Translations under genes and position numbers: made by a program
Source: Neogale vison
Taxonomy: Eukaryota; Chordata; Mammalia; Carnivora; Mustelidae
DNA: 64,000 bases
Direction: 5' to 3'
NCBI RefSeq assembly: GCF_020171115.1
Contig: NC_058096.1
Coordinates: 160,006,501-160,070,500, forward strand
Part shown: piece after piece, positions 23,183-34,339 of the stretch
How the letters are laid out: each line of letters starts with the position of its first letter
Position numbering within the stretch: the first letter of the stretch is position 1
The notes under the pieces: model-generated
What the model was told of the DNA's origin: nothing
What the model saw: the letters and a program-made list of their open reading frames with translations, nothing else
Database searches by the model: none

Positions 23183-24340
23183 TATCATATTGAATCCACA
23201 TAGTGTAACTTCAACCAGTTTTCATATGAGGAAATCTCATTCTGAAGAATGAGACTGAGGAAATCTCATCTCAGTCATTTGAGGTGAAATGACTTATGAC
23301 CACAAGGCAAGGGGCAGTCAAAAGACATCTAATATGAATTATTTTGACAACAAGGTCAATGCTTTTCTCCCACCACATGCACAAATTCTTCTTTTGTTTA
23401 AGACAGCATATAATCTTCAGGAAACAAATCCCAAGGAAAAAAAATGCTTCAGATTCTGACTCATAAAGTAAAATTTGGACTGAACATTTGGTCTTGTCCT
23501 TTACTTTTAGAGTCTTTTGAGTTTTATTTAGGTTGAGTTCCACCTGCTAAGTACAGCTATTTCCCTTACTGTATGGTAGAAAAAGCACTGGGTAGTCTCA
23601 AGTGGCTCTCTGTGGGTCCCCAATGAAATGAAATTGGACATGAGATATTGTTAAGAATTCCTCACATTTAAATTAACAGATTGATTTTCAGTACCTGCAC
23701 CATTTGGGGAAAATCATGATGCTGGAGTTGAGGTATGTAGGGTAAACTGACCTATATGTTTAATACCAAGGCTTTAAGTTTTTCATTTTTAGGTACTGGA
23801 TTTCAGTAGACATCAGTCGGGCTTCAGCCTACTGTGAGCTTTGGTGTGTGTCAGAAAGTGAACTGGTCTATTCCTAGAACTCACATTTCCAAGAGGGATA
23901 TGACTCAGGATTGGGGGACAATACTGTCTCCACTCATGGTACATTAGCAGCAAGTGAGAGAATGCTGAATTTTATTCGAAGTCAAGAGTATGTCATCCTG
24001 ATATCTGCTTATTCATTTTACTCTTAAAAACCAGGAAAGAAGAATACCATGAGCAAATGTAAGACATGGATAATTCCAGAGGTCTCCATGATCTCATAGA
24101 GATTACGTTTGGAAGATAAAGTGGCTTTCTATCATTAAATAAATTAATAAAACAAGTTTTTTTTTTAAATTAGGAAGAAATGATTAAAATTAGTTTTAAA
24201 GTACATCAATAATAAAAAAATTATCACCATGTAGAGTAATAAATATATTTATTCCATTGATTAAATAATTTAGTTTCCTGGAATTGTTACAATGGAATGA
24301 TTAAAACGAGGACAAAATTTATGCACGTGGATTTTTAATT
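23183..24340. other. Unassigned sequence
   Basis: Contains a small local duplication of 'gaggaaatctcat' (23227-23239 and 23258-23270). No repeat family, gene or conserved motif recognised. Confidence 0.4.
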
Positions 24341-24462
24341 TGGTATAATTTGTAATATCAAAGAAATGAAAACAACTTAAAGCTCCAGTGAAAAAAGACT
24401 AATTAAACAGTTTATGATATGTTTATAGAAGGGCATGTTAATAACCATTAAAATGACCTGCT
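24341..24462 (+). mobile_element. Possible ancient L1 fragment
   Basis: The segment 'caaagaaatgaaaacaactt' followed by 'agactaattaaacagtttat' resembles the end of ORF2 in very old L1s. Low certainty. Confidence 0.3.
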
Positions 24463-24530
24463 CAAATAATTTTCAAGGCCTGAACAAATTTGAATAATTT
24501 TTAAGGCCTGAACAAATTCAAATAATTTTA
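24463..24530. repeat. 28 bp tandem duplication
   Basis: Two units, 24475-24502 and 24503-24530, both beginning 'aaggcctgaacaaatt', with 3 differences; a partial third copy precedes them. Confidence 0.9.
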
Positions 24531-25554
24531 AAGTTAAGTGGTAAAAGCCATTTTGCTACATATCCATGCTTGTGCAATAGATTATGAGTAATGATGATTT
24601 TCTTATTTAAGTTCCCATATTTTCTACAATAGTTCCCTATCATTTTCACCATCAGAAAAAAAAAGAACTTAAAATACTATAATTAAAACATCTAAGATTG
24701 CCTGTGTCTTGGCCGTGTATTACTTTTTCCTTACATTTTATCTTCATTATTGCAGTGAAAGTTTGGAATTATGAAACAAAATTTTTCCACAGAAAAATAT
24801 TCCTCAATTTTCTCTTAGCTGAAGGTGAAATAGAACCTGTTTTCCCTAACCCTAACATGTTTTCCCTGTTTACTGATCTGGTTCTCTATGTGTTTCCCTC
24901 TGTCTTCTCTTTTTCTCTCTCTAGCTCTCCCATCCTGAAGTTTCTCACCCACACTGCTGAAATCATTGCATGCGATGCTAACCTCTTCTTTATACCAGAA
25001 AATTTTAGGAAAATCTTGTATAATAACATCAAGTCAATTTCTTGGTTAAAACCTTTCTGCAAACCAGAATGGCAGTCAGAGAGCCTCATTTTGTGTTTTA
25101 ACTATTTATATCTGAATCGTTAATTCAGATATAAATAGTTATATAATAATAATGTATAATTACTGACATACTAATTTATTTCCATCTCTCCTATATTTTC
25201 CTTTTCCATCACTATAAAAAGATAGATGCTCTTTATTTTCTTTTCTCTGTGTCCTTTACAAAACAAAAACAGAACCTGATTCAGTGGGATAGAACACTTA
25301 GAGACTGTGGGAGTTCTAAGAGAATTTAGGGTGGTGTCTTTGAGTAGTCTGGAGAGGAAGGGAACTTAAACTCTGGGAAAAGCTAGGATTTTTTGGAGGT
25401 CAATAGACTAGCATTTAGGCTAGGCTAAACTCATACATCTGAGTTTCTTGTTGAAGGTTCATACCTTCACAGAAATAGCATAATATTCCTTGTGGCTTCA
25501 GTGTTTTTTTTCATTAGCAATAAGCAGTTGCCACTGATTGCATCGAGGAGGTCT
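24531..25554. other. Unassigned sequence with one perfect hairpin
   Basis: Includes a 141-codon plus-strand open frame (24698-25123) rich in F, I, L and S, which is typical of chance frames in T-rich DNA; it ends inside the inverted repeat at 25099-25141. No repeat family recognised. Confidence 0.4.
25099..25141. repeat. Perfect 19 bp inverted repeat with 5 nt loop
   Basis: Arms 25099-25117 (taactatttatatctgaat) and 25123-25141 are exact reverse complements; the loop is cgtta. There is no T-run, Pol III box or known RNA gene around it. Confidence 0.95.
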
Positions 25555-25800
25555 ATGATAATGATAATTATAGTAGCTGATATATCCTTACATAGAGCTT
25601 TACAAAGCAAAAAAATACTCACTTTCACAGGCCATTTGCTCCTCATAATAGCTTTGTCAGAAAATTAGAGATTATTATCAACATTTTCTATCGGGAGAAT
25701 GAGAACCAGAGTGGTTAATATGATTTGCAAATGGTAACATGCCTAGCAGATACCAAAAGAGTGACAGAAACCCAAGGCTTTGGAACCCCATCTCTCTTAG
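25555..25800 (+). repeat. Probable MIR
   Basis: The MIR order is recognisable: 'tatagtagctgatatatcct', 'agctttacaaagc', 'gctcctcataatagctttgt', 'gattattatcaacattttct', 'gggagaatgagaaccagagt'. Diverged, as expected for this ancient SINE. Confidence 0.55.
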
Positions 25801-26189
25801 CAGACACAGGCATAGGAACCGCAGCTCCATCTTTTCTCTGTAACTTTGAGGATAAACAGACCTTATGGAAACTGAGAACTACTTTTTCTTTTCTTGCTTT
25901 ACGTCTGATTTTCTGTCTAACTCACTTTGAGGACTGAAGGGTAGGGATGGAGCTCCAGAAGTTAAGTGTAAACAGGAGACACAGAAATAGTGCAACAGAA
26001 AAGTTTCAGAAGGCGAGTTTAAGAAACAGATGGGCCGAATGAAATATCTATCTAGAGAGATTGTGCAGGGAGGCAATAAAAACATGAAAGTTATAGCCAA
26101 AAAGAAAAAAAAACAAAAAACCAACAAAAAAAAAAGCTCTTCAAGGGTCTGGGACATTAATGAGGACTTCAGTTCTTGGCAAGCCAGCA
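25801..26189. other. Unassigned, with A-rich stretch at 26099-26136
   Basis: Nothing else recognised. Confidence 0.4.
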
Positions 26190-26365
26190 TACACCATGAC
26201 CAGAGCCACAGCTTTTCCAAAGTTCAGTTTTCTCATCTGGAACGTGGACTGATAATAACCCACCCTGTGATACTTTTCCACAGTGAGCAAGAGAAAAAGG
26301 ACATAAACAACAAAACACCAAATTGTCAATTATAAAACACTTGACAAATGAGAGTTAATTATTTC
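26190..26365 (+). repeat. MIR
   Basis: 'ttcagttttctcatctggaa' followed by 'gactgataataacccaccct' and later 'aattataaaacacttgaca' is the MIR 'cagtttcctcatctg ... ggataataat ... aaagcactt' order. Confidence 0.6.
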
Positions 26366-27715
26366 CTGTCTGTTCATATACAAAATTTCAGAAAGAATGC
26401 AAACATTTTAGGTAGGGCAAGCATAACCTAAGGGAGAGAAAGCATCAAAATGCTAATCCCCAAATTGAAATTTTTAGAGCTGTTATTTGCATATAGCCTA
26501 AAATCCCTGCGAAAATAGCTAGAATGCATTTAGTTACTTTTAAAAACCACATATTGAGTTGTTATTAATTTATTATAGATGAGGCAATGTTTTCCTTTCA
26601 AAAAGTTCTTTTCTCCATTGTGCCAGAGGCACCAGCAGAGAATTTAGAGTGTTTTATATTCCATAGAATATGCATAGAGATATCAATAATAAATAGCATT
26701 TTCCACAGTATAGAGTGTGAGGCACTCACTCAGAGTCACTTACTCTTCTTGAGCTAAAAATACCTCAGTGACAAATTTCAGGAAGGAAAGGAAAAGAGAA
26801 TTCAGTGTTCATTACCCAAGGGTGGAACCCTGCCTGAATGGTCCACAGTGCCTTGTCACTCCCTCTCAAAAATGCAGAGCATTAAAACCCCAATCTATTC
26901 TGGTGCACGTTGGCTATGACACCCCTTACCCAATGCTGTGCATCTTTCATTTTCATGCCCAGCACTTACACCTATTTTTCAGGAAATATCTTGAATAATC
27001 CTGGTAACAAAAAACATAAAAGTTTATCAGTAAGATAACATGCTTATGGTATGAAGAAATGTATTAAATTTTTGAAAACCTTGGTGAGTCACTGTATATG
27101 GATAATATCTCTATAATCCTTCTGCTGAGTGTCTGCTCCCATAAGGGTGTCTGAGCACAGAAATAAGCTAAATGGATTACAGTCTCATTTGCATATTTTC
27201 ATAGCACCTTGGCCTTTCCACAGGAATAACCAAAAGAAAAAGGAAATTAACAGGAGACCATAGGGCATTGAATCATGAAGCTAAAGGAAACCTAACTAGT
27301 GTTGCAATCAGGAAATATTTTTTTTGTCTGTAAACATGAGTTAGACAATATTTAATGATTCTAAGATATGACAAATACAGAATTGTGACATCTTTATTAT
27401 CATTTGTGTAACCTATATAGGTATTGATCATTTACAATGAAGATTGTCAAAATAATCTAAATGTTACTGATTTTAATCTGAATGTGAAGCATTAGTATAT
27501 AGGTTTTAGCAAGTAAGGGAAAATATATCTTCAGGAAAATAAAAATGTAAATGCTTCAAATGCCATAACCTTCAAATCCTCTATGAAAATCTATTGGTCA
27601 GGCATGGCCACAGAAACAGATAAAAGCAACACAATGAGGAGCTTCCAAATGGATTTTAAATATTTGAGCTAAGAATTTATTTCTAAGAGAGGAGTTTATA
27701 TATTGGGGAGATGTC
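26366..27715. other. Unassigned, mostly unique-looking sequence
   Basis: No transposon recognised over 1.3 kb. An octamer-like atttgcat occurs near 27188. No open frame with coding character. Confidence 0.4.
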
Positions 27716-27787
27716 TAAAATCTTTCATACCTTTCCTCAAAAACTTAATGGGTGACCTTGGAAAAGTCTAAAATCTAAAAAGTTTAT

Positions 27788-27825
<38 letters not shown>

Positions 27826-28170
27826 TTCAAACCTTTCCTCAATCTAAAATCTAAAAAATCAAAAACTTAATGGGTGACCTTGAAAAAGTCTAAAATCTAA
27901 AAAGTATATATAGAGATATAGATATATCTATATCGATATATATAGATATATCTATATCTATATATATCGATATAGATATATCTATATCTCTATATATCTC
28001 AAACCTTTCCTCAAAAACTTAATGGTGACCTTGGAAAAGTCACCTTTATTTGGACTTCAGTCTCCAACTATATAAAAGGAAGATAATAATAACTGCACTA
28101 TCTATTCAAATTGGTTATTGATAACATGACATCAGAAAGTACATAGGACATTTTGTTGCAAATAAATAGT
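27716..28170 (+). repeat. MIR with triplicated core separated by microsatellites
   Basis: The unit that begins 'cctttcctcaaaaacttaat' and contains 'gggtgaccttgg' occurs at about 27729-27783, 27829-27904 (with a small internal duplication) and 28001-28044. Only the last copy continues into normal MIR sequence ('aaaagtcacctttatttgga', 'aagataataataactgcact'). Between copies 1 and 2 lies (AC)n (AT)n at 27788-27825; between 2 and 3 lies the palindrome at 27906-27997. Confidence 0.85.
27906..27997. repeat. 92 bp palindrome of TATAGA/TATCGA units
   Basis: Position-by-position check: 27906-27950 and 27953-27997 are exact reverse complements (45 bp arms) around a 2 nt spacer (TC at 27951-27952). The units are combinations of gatata, tctata and tatcga. 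Confidence 0.95.
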
Positions 28171-28183
28171 TCTACATTATGTA

Positions 28184-28209
28184 TGTGTGTGTGTGTGTGC
28201 ATGTGTGTA
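28184..28209. repeat. (TG)n microsatellite
   Basis: TG run with two interruptions, next to the MIR. Confidence 0.9.
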
Positions 28210-28639
28210 AAGTACTAATGGTGATCTCATGCTTAGGTCATTGTGTGTATAGTCTGACCAAATTCCTATTTCCAAATTGATTTAATTCTACTCATGTCTT
28301 GTGAAATTCCAAGAATTAGATAAGGGATTTTATATATGCACTGTGCTATCACTCTGGGAAAGAAAAAGAAATTCAAACCAAGTTAACTCCTTGCCTTAAG
28401 TCCAATCAGTTTAAAATGATACATGCAGTTTTTTGTCTTGTGGAAAAATGAGACCACAATGTTCTACCTGGTATCACATGCTGAATTTAAGAAAGAAAAC
28501 AAAAAGGGAAAATTCTATATGCTGATGGACAGAAGAGCATTTACTGGCAACCAGGACTAAAACCAAACCAAACCAAAACAAAACCTGAAATGATTTTCTA
28601 ATTAACCCTAAAAGTCTCTGTTTTCACCTTCTCAATGGT
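28210..28639. other. Unassigned sequence
   Basis: Contains a short 'aaaccaaaccaaaccaaaac' simple run at 28561-28583. Confidence 0.4.
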
Positions 28640-28930
28640 ATATACACTGATCAACATACATAAAATGGCACCCTCCCTCGTTCTTTATTCTCATTCTCTT
28701 TCTTTTACTTTTATTTTTCTCTTTAGCACTTATCACTAAGTGGTCTATTATGTGTCTTAATTATTTGTTTATTGTCATCACCTCCTTATTGTTTAGAGAA
28801 GTGAGGGAAAGAATTTTTGTCTAATTGTTTTCATTGTTGTTCCACCCTTCCCCCAGCAGCTAGAAATGTACCAGGCACAAAGGGATCAAGGATTCAAGGA
28901 ACAAGCATTGAAAGAATGAATTTGTTTCAG
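28640..28930 (+). repeat. Probable L2 3' end
   Basis: The order 'ctctttagcacttatcacta', 'ttaattatttgtttattgtc', 'aagaatttttgtctaattgt', and 'aatgtaccaggcac ... gaatgaa' follows the LINE2 3' terminus. Decayed. Confidence 0.6.
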
Positions 28931-29487
28931 ACAATGGAAGGGAAACATAAAGAGTCTAATTTCCCAAATCTGGGAACATTGAAGGGACTGTTGTATGTGG
29001 AACAAAGATTCTGTGGGAGATTTGAGTAAAGAGCTTGCATATAAATTACCTTTGGGAAAAAGAGTAGAGAAGTGTAGAAGAACCACACTCATTCCTAATA
29101 TTTACCTTTTAAATCCTAGTCAGTGCATATCTGCCAGTAGGCATGGATTTACCAGGGGCCCTGTTGAAAAGCATATTGACATGTGCAGTGCTATTTTATG
29201 GTGGTTTGCTTCCAACAAAATCCACCCTTATAGGTCAGGGAATGGTACATGATAGACAGATGTAGAACCCTATGAGGCAACATTGTGCCTGTGTTGACTG
29301 TGAATGTAGGGTTTCTTACCTATAACATTAGAACAGTCTCAGATTCCTTATCAGGAAAATCAGGATCACGCCCCCAGGGTTACCACCTCACATGGTAGTG
29401 CAAATGTGAATTATCTACCATTTCAGATGAATGGCATATGGATGACATATCTGAGAGAAAGAAAGCAATAATGGGTTTGTTTTCCAA
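28931..29487. other. Unassigned sequence
   Basis: Short overlapping open frames only; nothing recognised. Confidence 0.4.
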
Positions 29488-29708
29488 AGTGTTAGAATAG
29501 TGGTTAAAGACAAAGGTTATGGGGCCACCTTTCTAAGTTTCTCTGCTCTGTGTGAACTGGAGAAGTTACTGAGTTTCGTACACTGATTCAGTGTTCCCCT
29601 CTGTATTGCAGATAGTGGTCCTAGTGCTCCTACAAGTCACTGGGAGGATCAGGCAGGTTAATACATATATAAAGGGTTTCGAACAGACAATGCATAATGT
29701 AGCCTAGA
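29488..29708 (+). repeat. MIR, nearly full length
   Basis: 'agaatagtggttaaagacaa' (start), 'gtgtgaactggagaagttac' (middle), 'gggaggatcaggcaggttaa' and 'acagacaatgcataatgtag' (end) follow the whole MIR from head to tail. Confidence 0.75.
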
Positions 29709-30804
29709 GAGTGGAGCTGCAAACTTTATTTGTGAACTGTTGCAGTTTCAAAAGCTGGTTTCTGTGTTTAATTATAGCTCCCATCTCAAACAGCCTGAAG
29801 CCCACAGCACAAGACCATCCTCATTTCTTTGTTGGGGGGAATTATTCTTAAACATAATTTGAAGTAGATGTTGTAATCAAACCAGCTGAAGAGAGAACTG
29901 AATAGAAAAGAATGGATCCAGAAGATGCTGGCCAATGAATAAAGTTTTGGTAGAGAAAAAAACAAAAACAAAAACAAAAACAAAACACACATACTGTTCA
30001 GTAACTGTGCCTGGGAAAGAAATTATTAACCTTGACCAAGAAAACCATACTCTTATTTTGTATTTTAGAAACATAAGAGGCATAACTTGAAAAATGGGAT
30101 AAAAAAGAATGATCCTTTTGGATGTTTTACTTTTTCTGTAAAATCATATGGCATCACAGAATCTCTGAGCCATCTTATTACATAAGCAACTTGAGCTATT
30201 ATATGTGAAGTACACACAGCAAGCAAGTGCAGAAGAATACAGTTTCTTTCTTTCTTATTGAAAGGTGATTTGTAAATTGTTGAATCAGTAAAGTATGAGC
30301 CTGAAATACCATATTTTCAAAAACACAGGTACTGCAGAAGTCTGATTAAATGTGCCTCTTCAAAGATTTTGAAAAAAGTGGCTTGATTTTTTTCCTTTTA
30401 CTCTTGAGTTCTAGGCAGTTTGGCAATTATGTGAAAATAGTTGGTTTGGAAGTCCACTGAGTATTTTATTTCAAGTTTGGAAGTACTCTTCTGTTGAAAA
30501 TCCTGCAATATTCATATATCTGGCAGAAAATATAGCAAGACTCCTGAGTTGAAAGCATGAAAATACAGCCAGAGTCCCGAGTTTGAAGGCATAAAGATAC
30601 AGCAAGGTAGTTGAATTCATGGTAATATTTAAGAAAAATCGGGCCAAAATATCCATTAGATTTTTTCAAGTAGTGGAAAAGAAGCTAACACCCTTGCAAG
30701 GAGATTCCAGTAATTGGAAAGTCAATCATCACTTTTTGGGGAGATTAGTGAGGAAAAATACCACTTGAAAGGATCTCTGAATCTGTTTTTCCAAAAAGAA
30801 ATCT
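29709..30804. other. Unassigned, with simple repeats
   Basis: (AAAAAC)n at 29957-29985 and a 33 bp tandem duplication at 30538-30603. No gene or repeat family recognised. Confidence 0.4.
30538..30603. repeat. 33 bp tandem duplication
   Basis: Units 30538-30570 and 30571-30603 share the frame aga-tcc-gag-ttgaa-gcat-aaa-atacagc with several substitutions and a one-base shift. Confidence 0.8.
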
Positions 30805-31372
30805 GATTTTGCCATTCTTCTGCTTGAAATCCTTTAGTGAGCTCCATTGCCAGGTTACAATAGTAACCTGGAAACTTGTCTTCAGAATCTCCTTTTTGGT
30901 TATTCCAGAGCCTCTTTGCCCAGATGTCAGTGACATTCTACACTTACCACCTGGAGTATTTCTTACTAGCCTATGGCACCATGTCCTTACCATGTAATTT
31001 TGAAATGCTCACTTTCTCTGCGTGAAACATATTGGGGTCCACTCTCTTAACCAAAAACATTATCACTGCATGTGTTTTTGCCTGATTAAATCCTTGCACA
31101 TCCTCATATACTAAGCCCTTATATACCGCTCTTTCTAGAATGCCTTCCCTAACCTATACTTCCTAACCTCTGTAGGTTCTATGGGATCTCTCAGGACCCT
31201 ATACCTACTCCTAACCAGGTAGGTACAAAGAGTGAATAGTAACTGTTCATTTATCTACCATCATTGAAAGAACCTCTCCTTCATGAAAACTACCTTGTTC
31301 CTAATTTTATTTATATTTTTAGTTATATAAATGCTTGATGCTTAGTAAACACTCAAAATTGTTTGTTCCTCA
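30805..31372 (+). repeat. Probable L2 fragment
   Basis: Order of LINE2 landmarks: 'cttgaaatcctttagtgagc' followed by 'tccattgcca', 'tctttctagaatgccttccc', and 'tgatgcttagtaaacactca' near the 3' end. It contains the exact 9 bp-arm palindrome ccaggttac-aata-gtaacctgg at 30850-30871. Confidence 0.55.
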
Positions 31373-32364
31373 CTTGAGAAAAGAATACTTTTTGAATCAT
31401 TAAAAGTTTATAGATGAAAACCACATTGCTTTTTTTGAAGCATTTCTCTTTGCTAGAGACAGAGAGATATTTTAATTATGGTCCTCCATTCAATGATTTT
31501 CATAATCAAGCATTTGGGTATAATTTTGTGAAAGTACCAATGAGTCCACTGGACTTACTTAATTGTAATATAATAGTTTATCCTACTGAAGGCACCTTAC
31601 TTTTCGCTGATGTGATAATGACAGTCTATTATGAGTCCATTAGGGTATTCCTTGTGGAACCAACACAGAAAACAAATGCTATAATTTGCAGATTCTTTGT
31701 TTGGTTACAAAACAAAAGACTTACTCTTTCTTCCAAATGATCCTATGCTATTTGGTATCTGTCACAGAGAATGGGACAATAGGGGAAGGACAAATATTAC
31801 ATGGAAGCCTAAAAGTGCCATCACAAGCAAACCTGAAGGCACTCAGAAATTCACCTGGGAGCCATTTCAAATCCAGCTGATATTGGTTCCTCCTACTTCT
31901 TTGTACCATGCTCTTGTCTAGGTTAAATTTCTAGAGCTTCCCTTGACCTTATACCTCATAGAAACAACGTATGAAACTTATTTTTTTGTTGAATGATAAA
32001 ATTGGGCAGTAGTTAAAACCATATTTATTACCTAAAGGATCTAGAACTATTAGTATTAACCCCCAAGTTGTTTTGTTTTGTTTTTTTTAGAGGTGGAACT
32101 AAAATCAAAGTTAGTTTGAACTTTGAATTCTACAGTATATGAAGATCTTTGACATACAATAACCTTAAAAACAAAACACCCAAACGAACCACAAGCTCAT
32201 TATTTGAACCGGAATAAAATAGAGTATGGTCTGTCAAAGGCAGCCTTAGGAGGAAAGCCCAATTCTTCAGGTCGCTAGAGATCCACTCAGATATAAATGT
32301 TAACCTTCATGTCCACACTGTCAAACAGCACATAGACTTTGTTTTCCTTATGTGGTTTTATGTA
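31373..32364. other. Unassigned, holds a 108-codon open frame
   Basis: The plus-strand frame 31414-31740 has 108 codons without a stop and overlaps shorter frames at 31686-31921. It has no ribosome-scanning context or splice evidence that I can defend, and no family resemblance that I am sure of. It may be chance or a relic of a retroviral or LINE gene. Confidence 0.3.
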
Positions 32365-32850
32365 CTAAGAATATCTTTTACCTATATGAATTCTATTTTA
32401 TTTTCCTCAGGGCTAAACTAAATTCTTCCTTGCTTTGTGGAAGTTCCCTGACAAGATCTTAGTCATCTCTCCTTCCTTCAAAATATTTCAGCACTTGGGA
32501 CGCCTGGGTGGCTCAGTTGGTTAAGCAGCTGCCTTCGGCTCAGGTCATGATTCCAGCGTCCTGGGATCGAGTCCCACATCGGGCTCCTTGCTTGGCAGGG
32601 AGCCTGCTTCCCCCTCTGCCTCCGCCTGCCATTCTGTCTGCCTGTGCTCGCTCTCTCCCCCTCTCTCTCTCTGATAAATAAATAAAATCTTAAAAAAATA
32701 TATTTCAGCACTTAGAGGTTATGTCATGTAACTTGACATCTAATTACATTTATTATATTATTATTTGAAGCTCCTTGAAGGCAAGACATAAATCTCAGTT
32801 TACTTACAAAGTCTCCCATAATATATCAAATATTATGAGGTCCAAGGTAG
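32365..32850 (+). repeat. Probable L2 3' fragment, split by a SINE
   Basis: Left of the SINE: 'gctttgtggaagttccctga'. Right of it: 'acatttattatattattatt' and then 'gaagctccttgaaggcaaga', which follow the LINE2 end. The SINE and its target duplication interrupt at 32483-32713. Confidence 0.5.
32483..32713 (+). mobile_element. CAN-SINE (SINEC) with perfect target duplication
   Basis: Head 'gggacgcctgggtggctcag' after the target copy 32483-32496 (atatttcagcactt); A-tail ends at 32699; second target copy 32700-32713. Little diverged, so relatively young. Confidence 0.96.
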
Positions 32851-32855
32851 TTCTT

Positions 32856-32895
32856 AATAATAATAATAATAAATAATAATAATAATAATAATAAT
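32856..32895. repeat. (AAT)n microsatellite
   Basis: AAT triplets with one interruption. Confidence 0.95.
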
Positions 32896-33295
32896 ATACA
32901 TGTTGTGTACATGATGATTGTTTTTTGAGTATTGGGAATTCAGTGGGTAGTAATCTAACTACATTACTAATCCATGCCCTGGGGATATTCTCATTAATTT
33001 TCAAAAGTGAGTTGAAACAGATTACATAATTAAATATAAAGCAGAATAAGTTGTGAAACAGACATCAGCAACACTTGGAAGAAATTGATGATTGAACTTG
33101 ACATTGAATACAGATCCTGAGTATCTGATAAAGAATATCAATTTAACCTCAAGAAATTTCAAGCTTATCTTGAGAATAAAAGTATTTCATTACTCTAAGT
33201 CCAGTAAAAATATTTTTTTCAATAAAATGCAAAATGTTTTCAGTTACACTCTTCAGAAGATGCATATTTATTCTCCAAAAGGCTGTTTCTTATTT
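32896..33295. other. Unassigned sequence
   Basis: AT-rich; nothing recognised. Confidence 0.4.
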
Positions 33296-33545
33296 TAAAC
33301 TTAATTTTTATATATTTTTTAAAGATTTTATTTTAAAGATCTTATTTATTTATGTGACACAGAGAGAGAGATAGCAAGCATAAGCAGGGGGAGAAGCAGG
33401 CAGAAAGAAGGGAGAAGCAGAATCCCTGCTGATTAAAGAACATGACATAGGTCTTGATCCCAGCACCATGTGATTATGACCTGAGCTGAAGATAGACGCT
33501 TAACAAACTGAGCCACCCAGGCACCCCTAAACTTATTTTTTATAT
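33296..33545 (-). mobile_element. CAN-SINE (SINEC), older arctoid-type, with target duplication
   Basis: Target copies 33296-33313 (taaacttaatttttatat) and 33528-33545 (taaacttattttttatat). The body, 33314-33527, has the 'gagagagatagcaagcataa' and 'agcagggggagaagcaggc' tail type rather than 'cacaagtaggcag'. The tail holds a duplicated 'aaagat(t/c)tta' unit. Confidence 0.93.
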
Positions 33546-34339
33546 CAAAAATGATGCATGTCAGTTGGATATCTCTTATACTGAAATAGTGACAGAATGC
33601 CAGTCTTCAGGAAGCCAAGAGAATATGGTTAATGTCTGCTGTTTTCTAATAATCAAATAATACAAGGAGTGAACATAAAGGATCAACAGAGATAAATAAT
33701 AAATCTACCTTGGGTGTGGTTTTCATTTTATTATCTCAAATGAGCCTTTTAAAAGAGCAAAACAGCAGTGAATTCATGGGTTAATTCTCTAAGGAATGTT
33801 TGAATGATTTGTTCTGTTGATTAATAGGAATCATAAAAAATCTGTGTGACAATAGTTTAGAAAGAATTCTTTGAGGAAGTTTAAGAGTATGAAATGAATG
33901 TCGGTTCAAATAAATTTGAACCATTTCTCCATTCTAAATATACATGGAGAAATTTTTTAAAAGTGGTAAATGGAATAAAAATATTTTCTATGATTATATA
34001 GGAGATATTTTAAGAATACTTGGATAGACAAACATTAAAAAAATTGATTAATATAATTCTTCAAATATATAACAAAAAATGTCATTCCAACAAATGTAAA
34101 AAAAAGATTTTTTATACATTTAAATTATACACATACACATACACACATATATATGTATTATAATAGGAAGCAAATATTTCCTTTGTGTGATTCAAAAAAT
34201 ATTCACCATTATCATATGTAATCATTAAAATGTAAACAAAAAACAAAAAACTCCCCTACATTCAGAAAAAAGGACAAGATTTCTCACTTTCACTGAAGAA
34301 AAGTATATTAGAAGTATAAATATTAAAAGAAGAAAAAAA
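33546..34339. other. Unassigned AT-rich sequence
   Basis: No repeat recognised. A-rich ('aagaagaaaaaaag') at the end where the L1 begins. Confidence 0.4.

Noticed and set aside
24698..25123. 141-codon open frame with possible hydrophobic segments
   Set aside because: Hydrophobicity is what T-rich DNA gives by chance; no start context, splice signals or family resemblance, and it ends in a hairpin.
27729..28044. Regular repeats with spacers that could suggest a CRISPR-like array
   Set aside because: Only three imperfect units, spacers are microsatellites, and the genome is mammalian.
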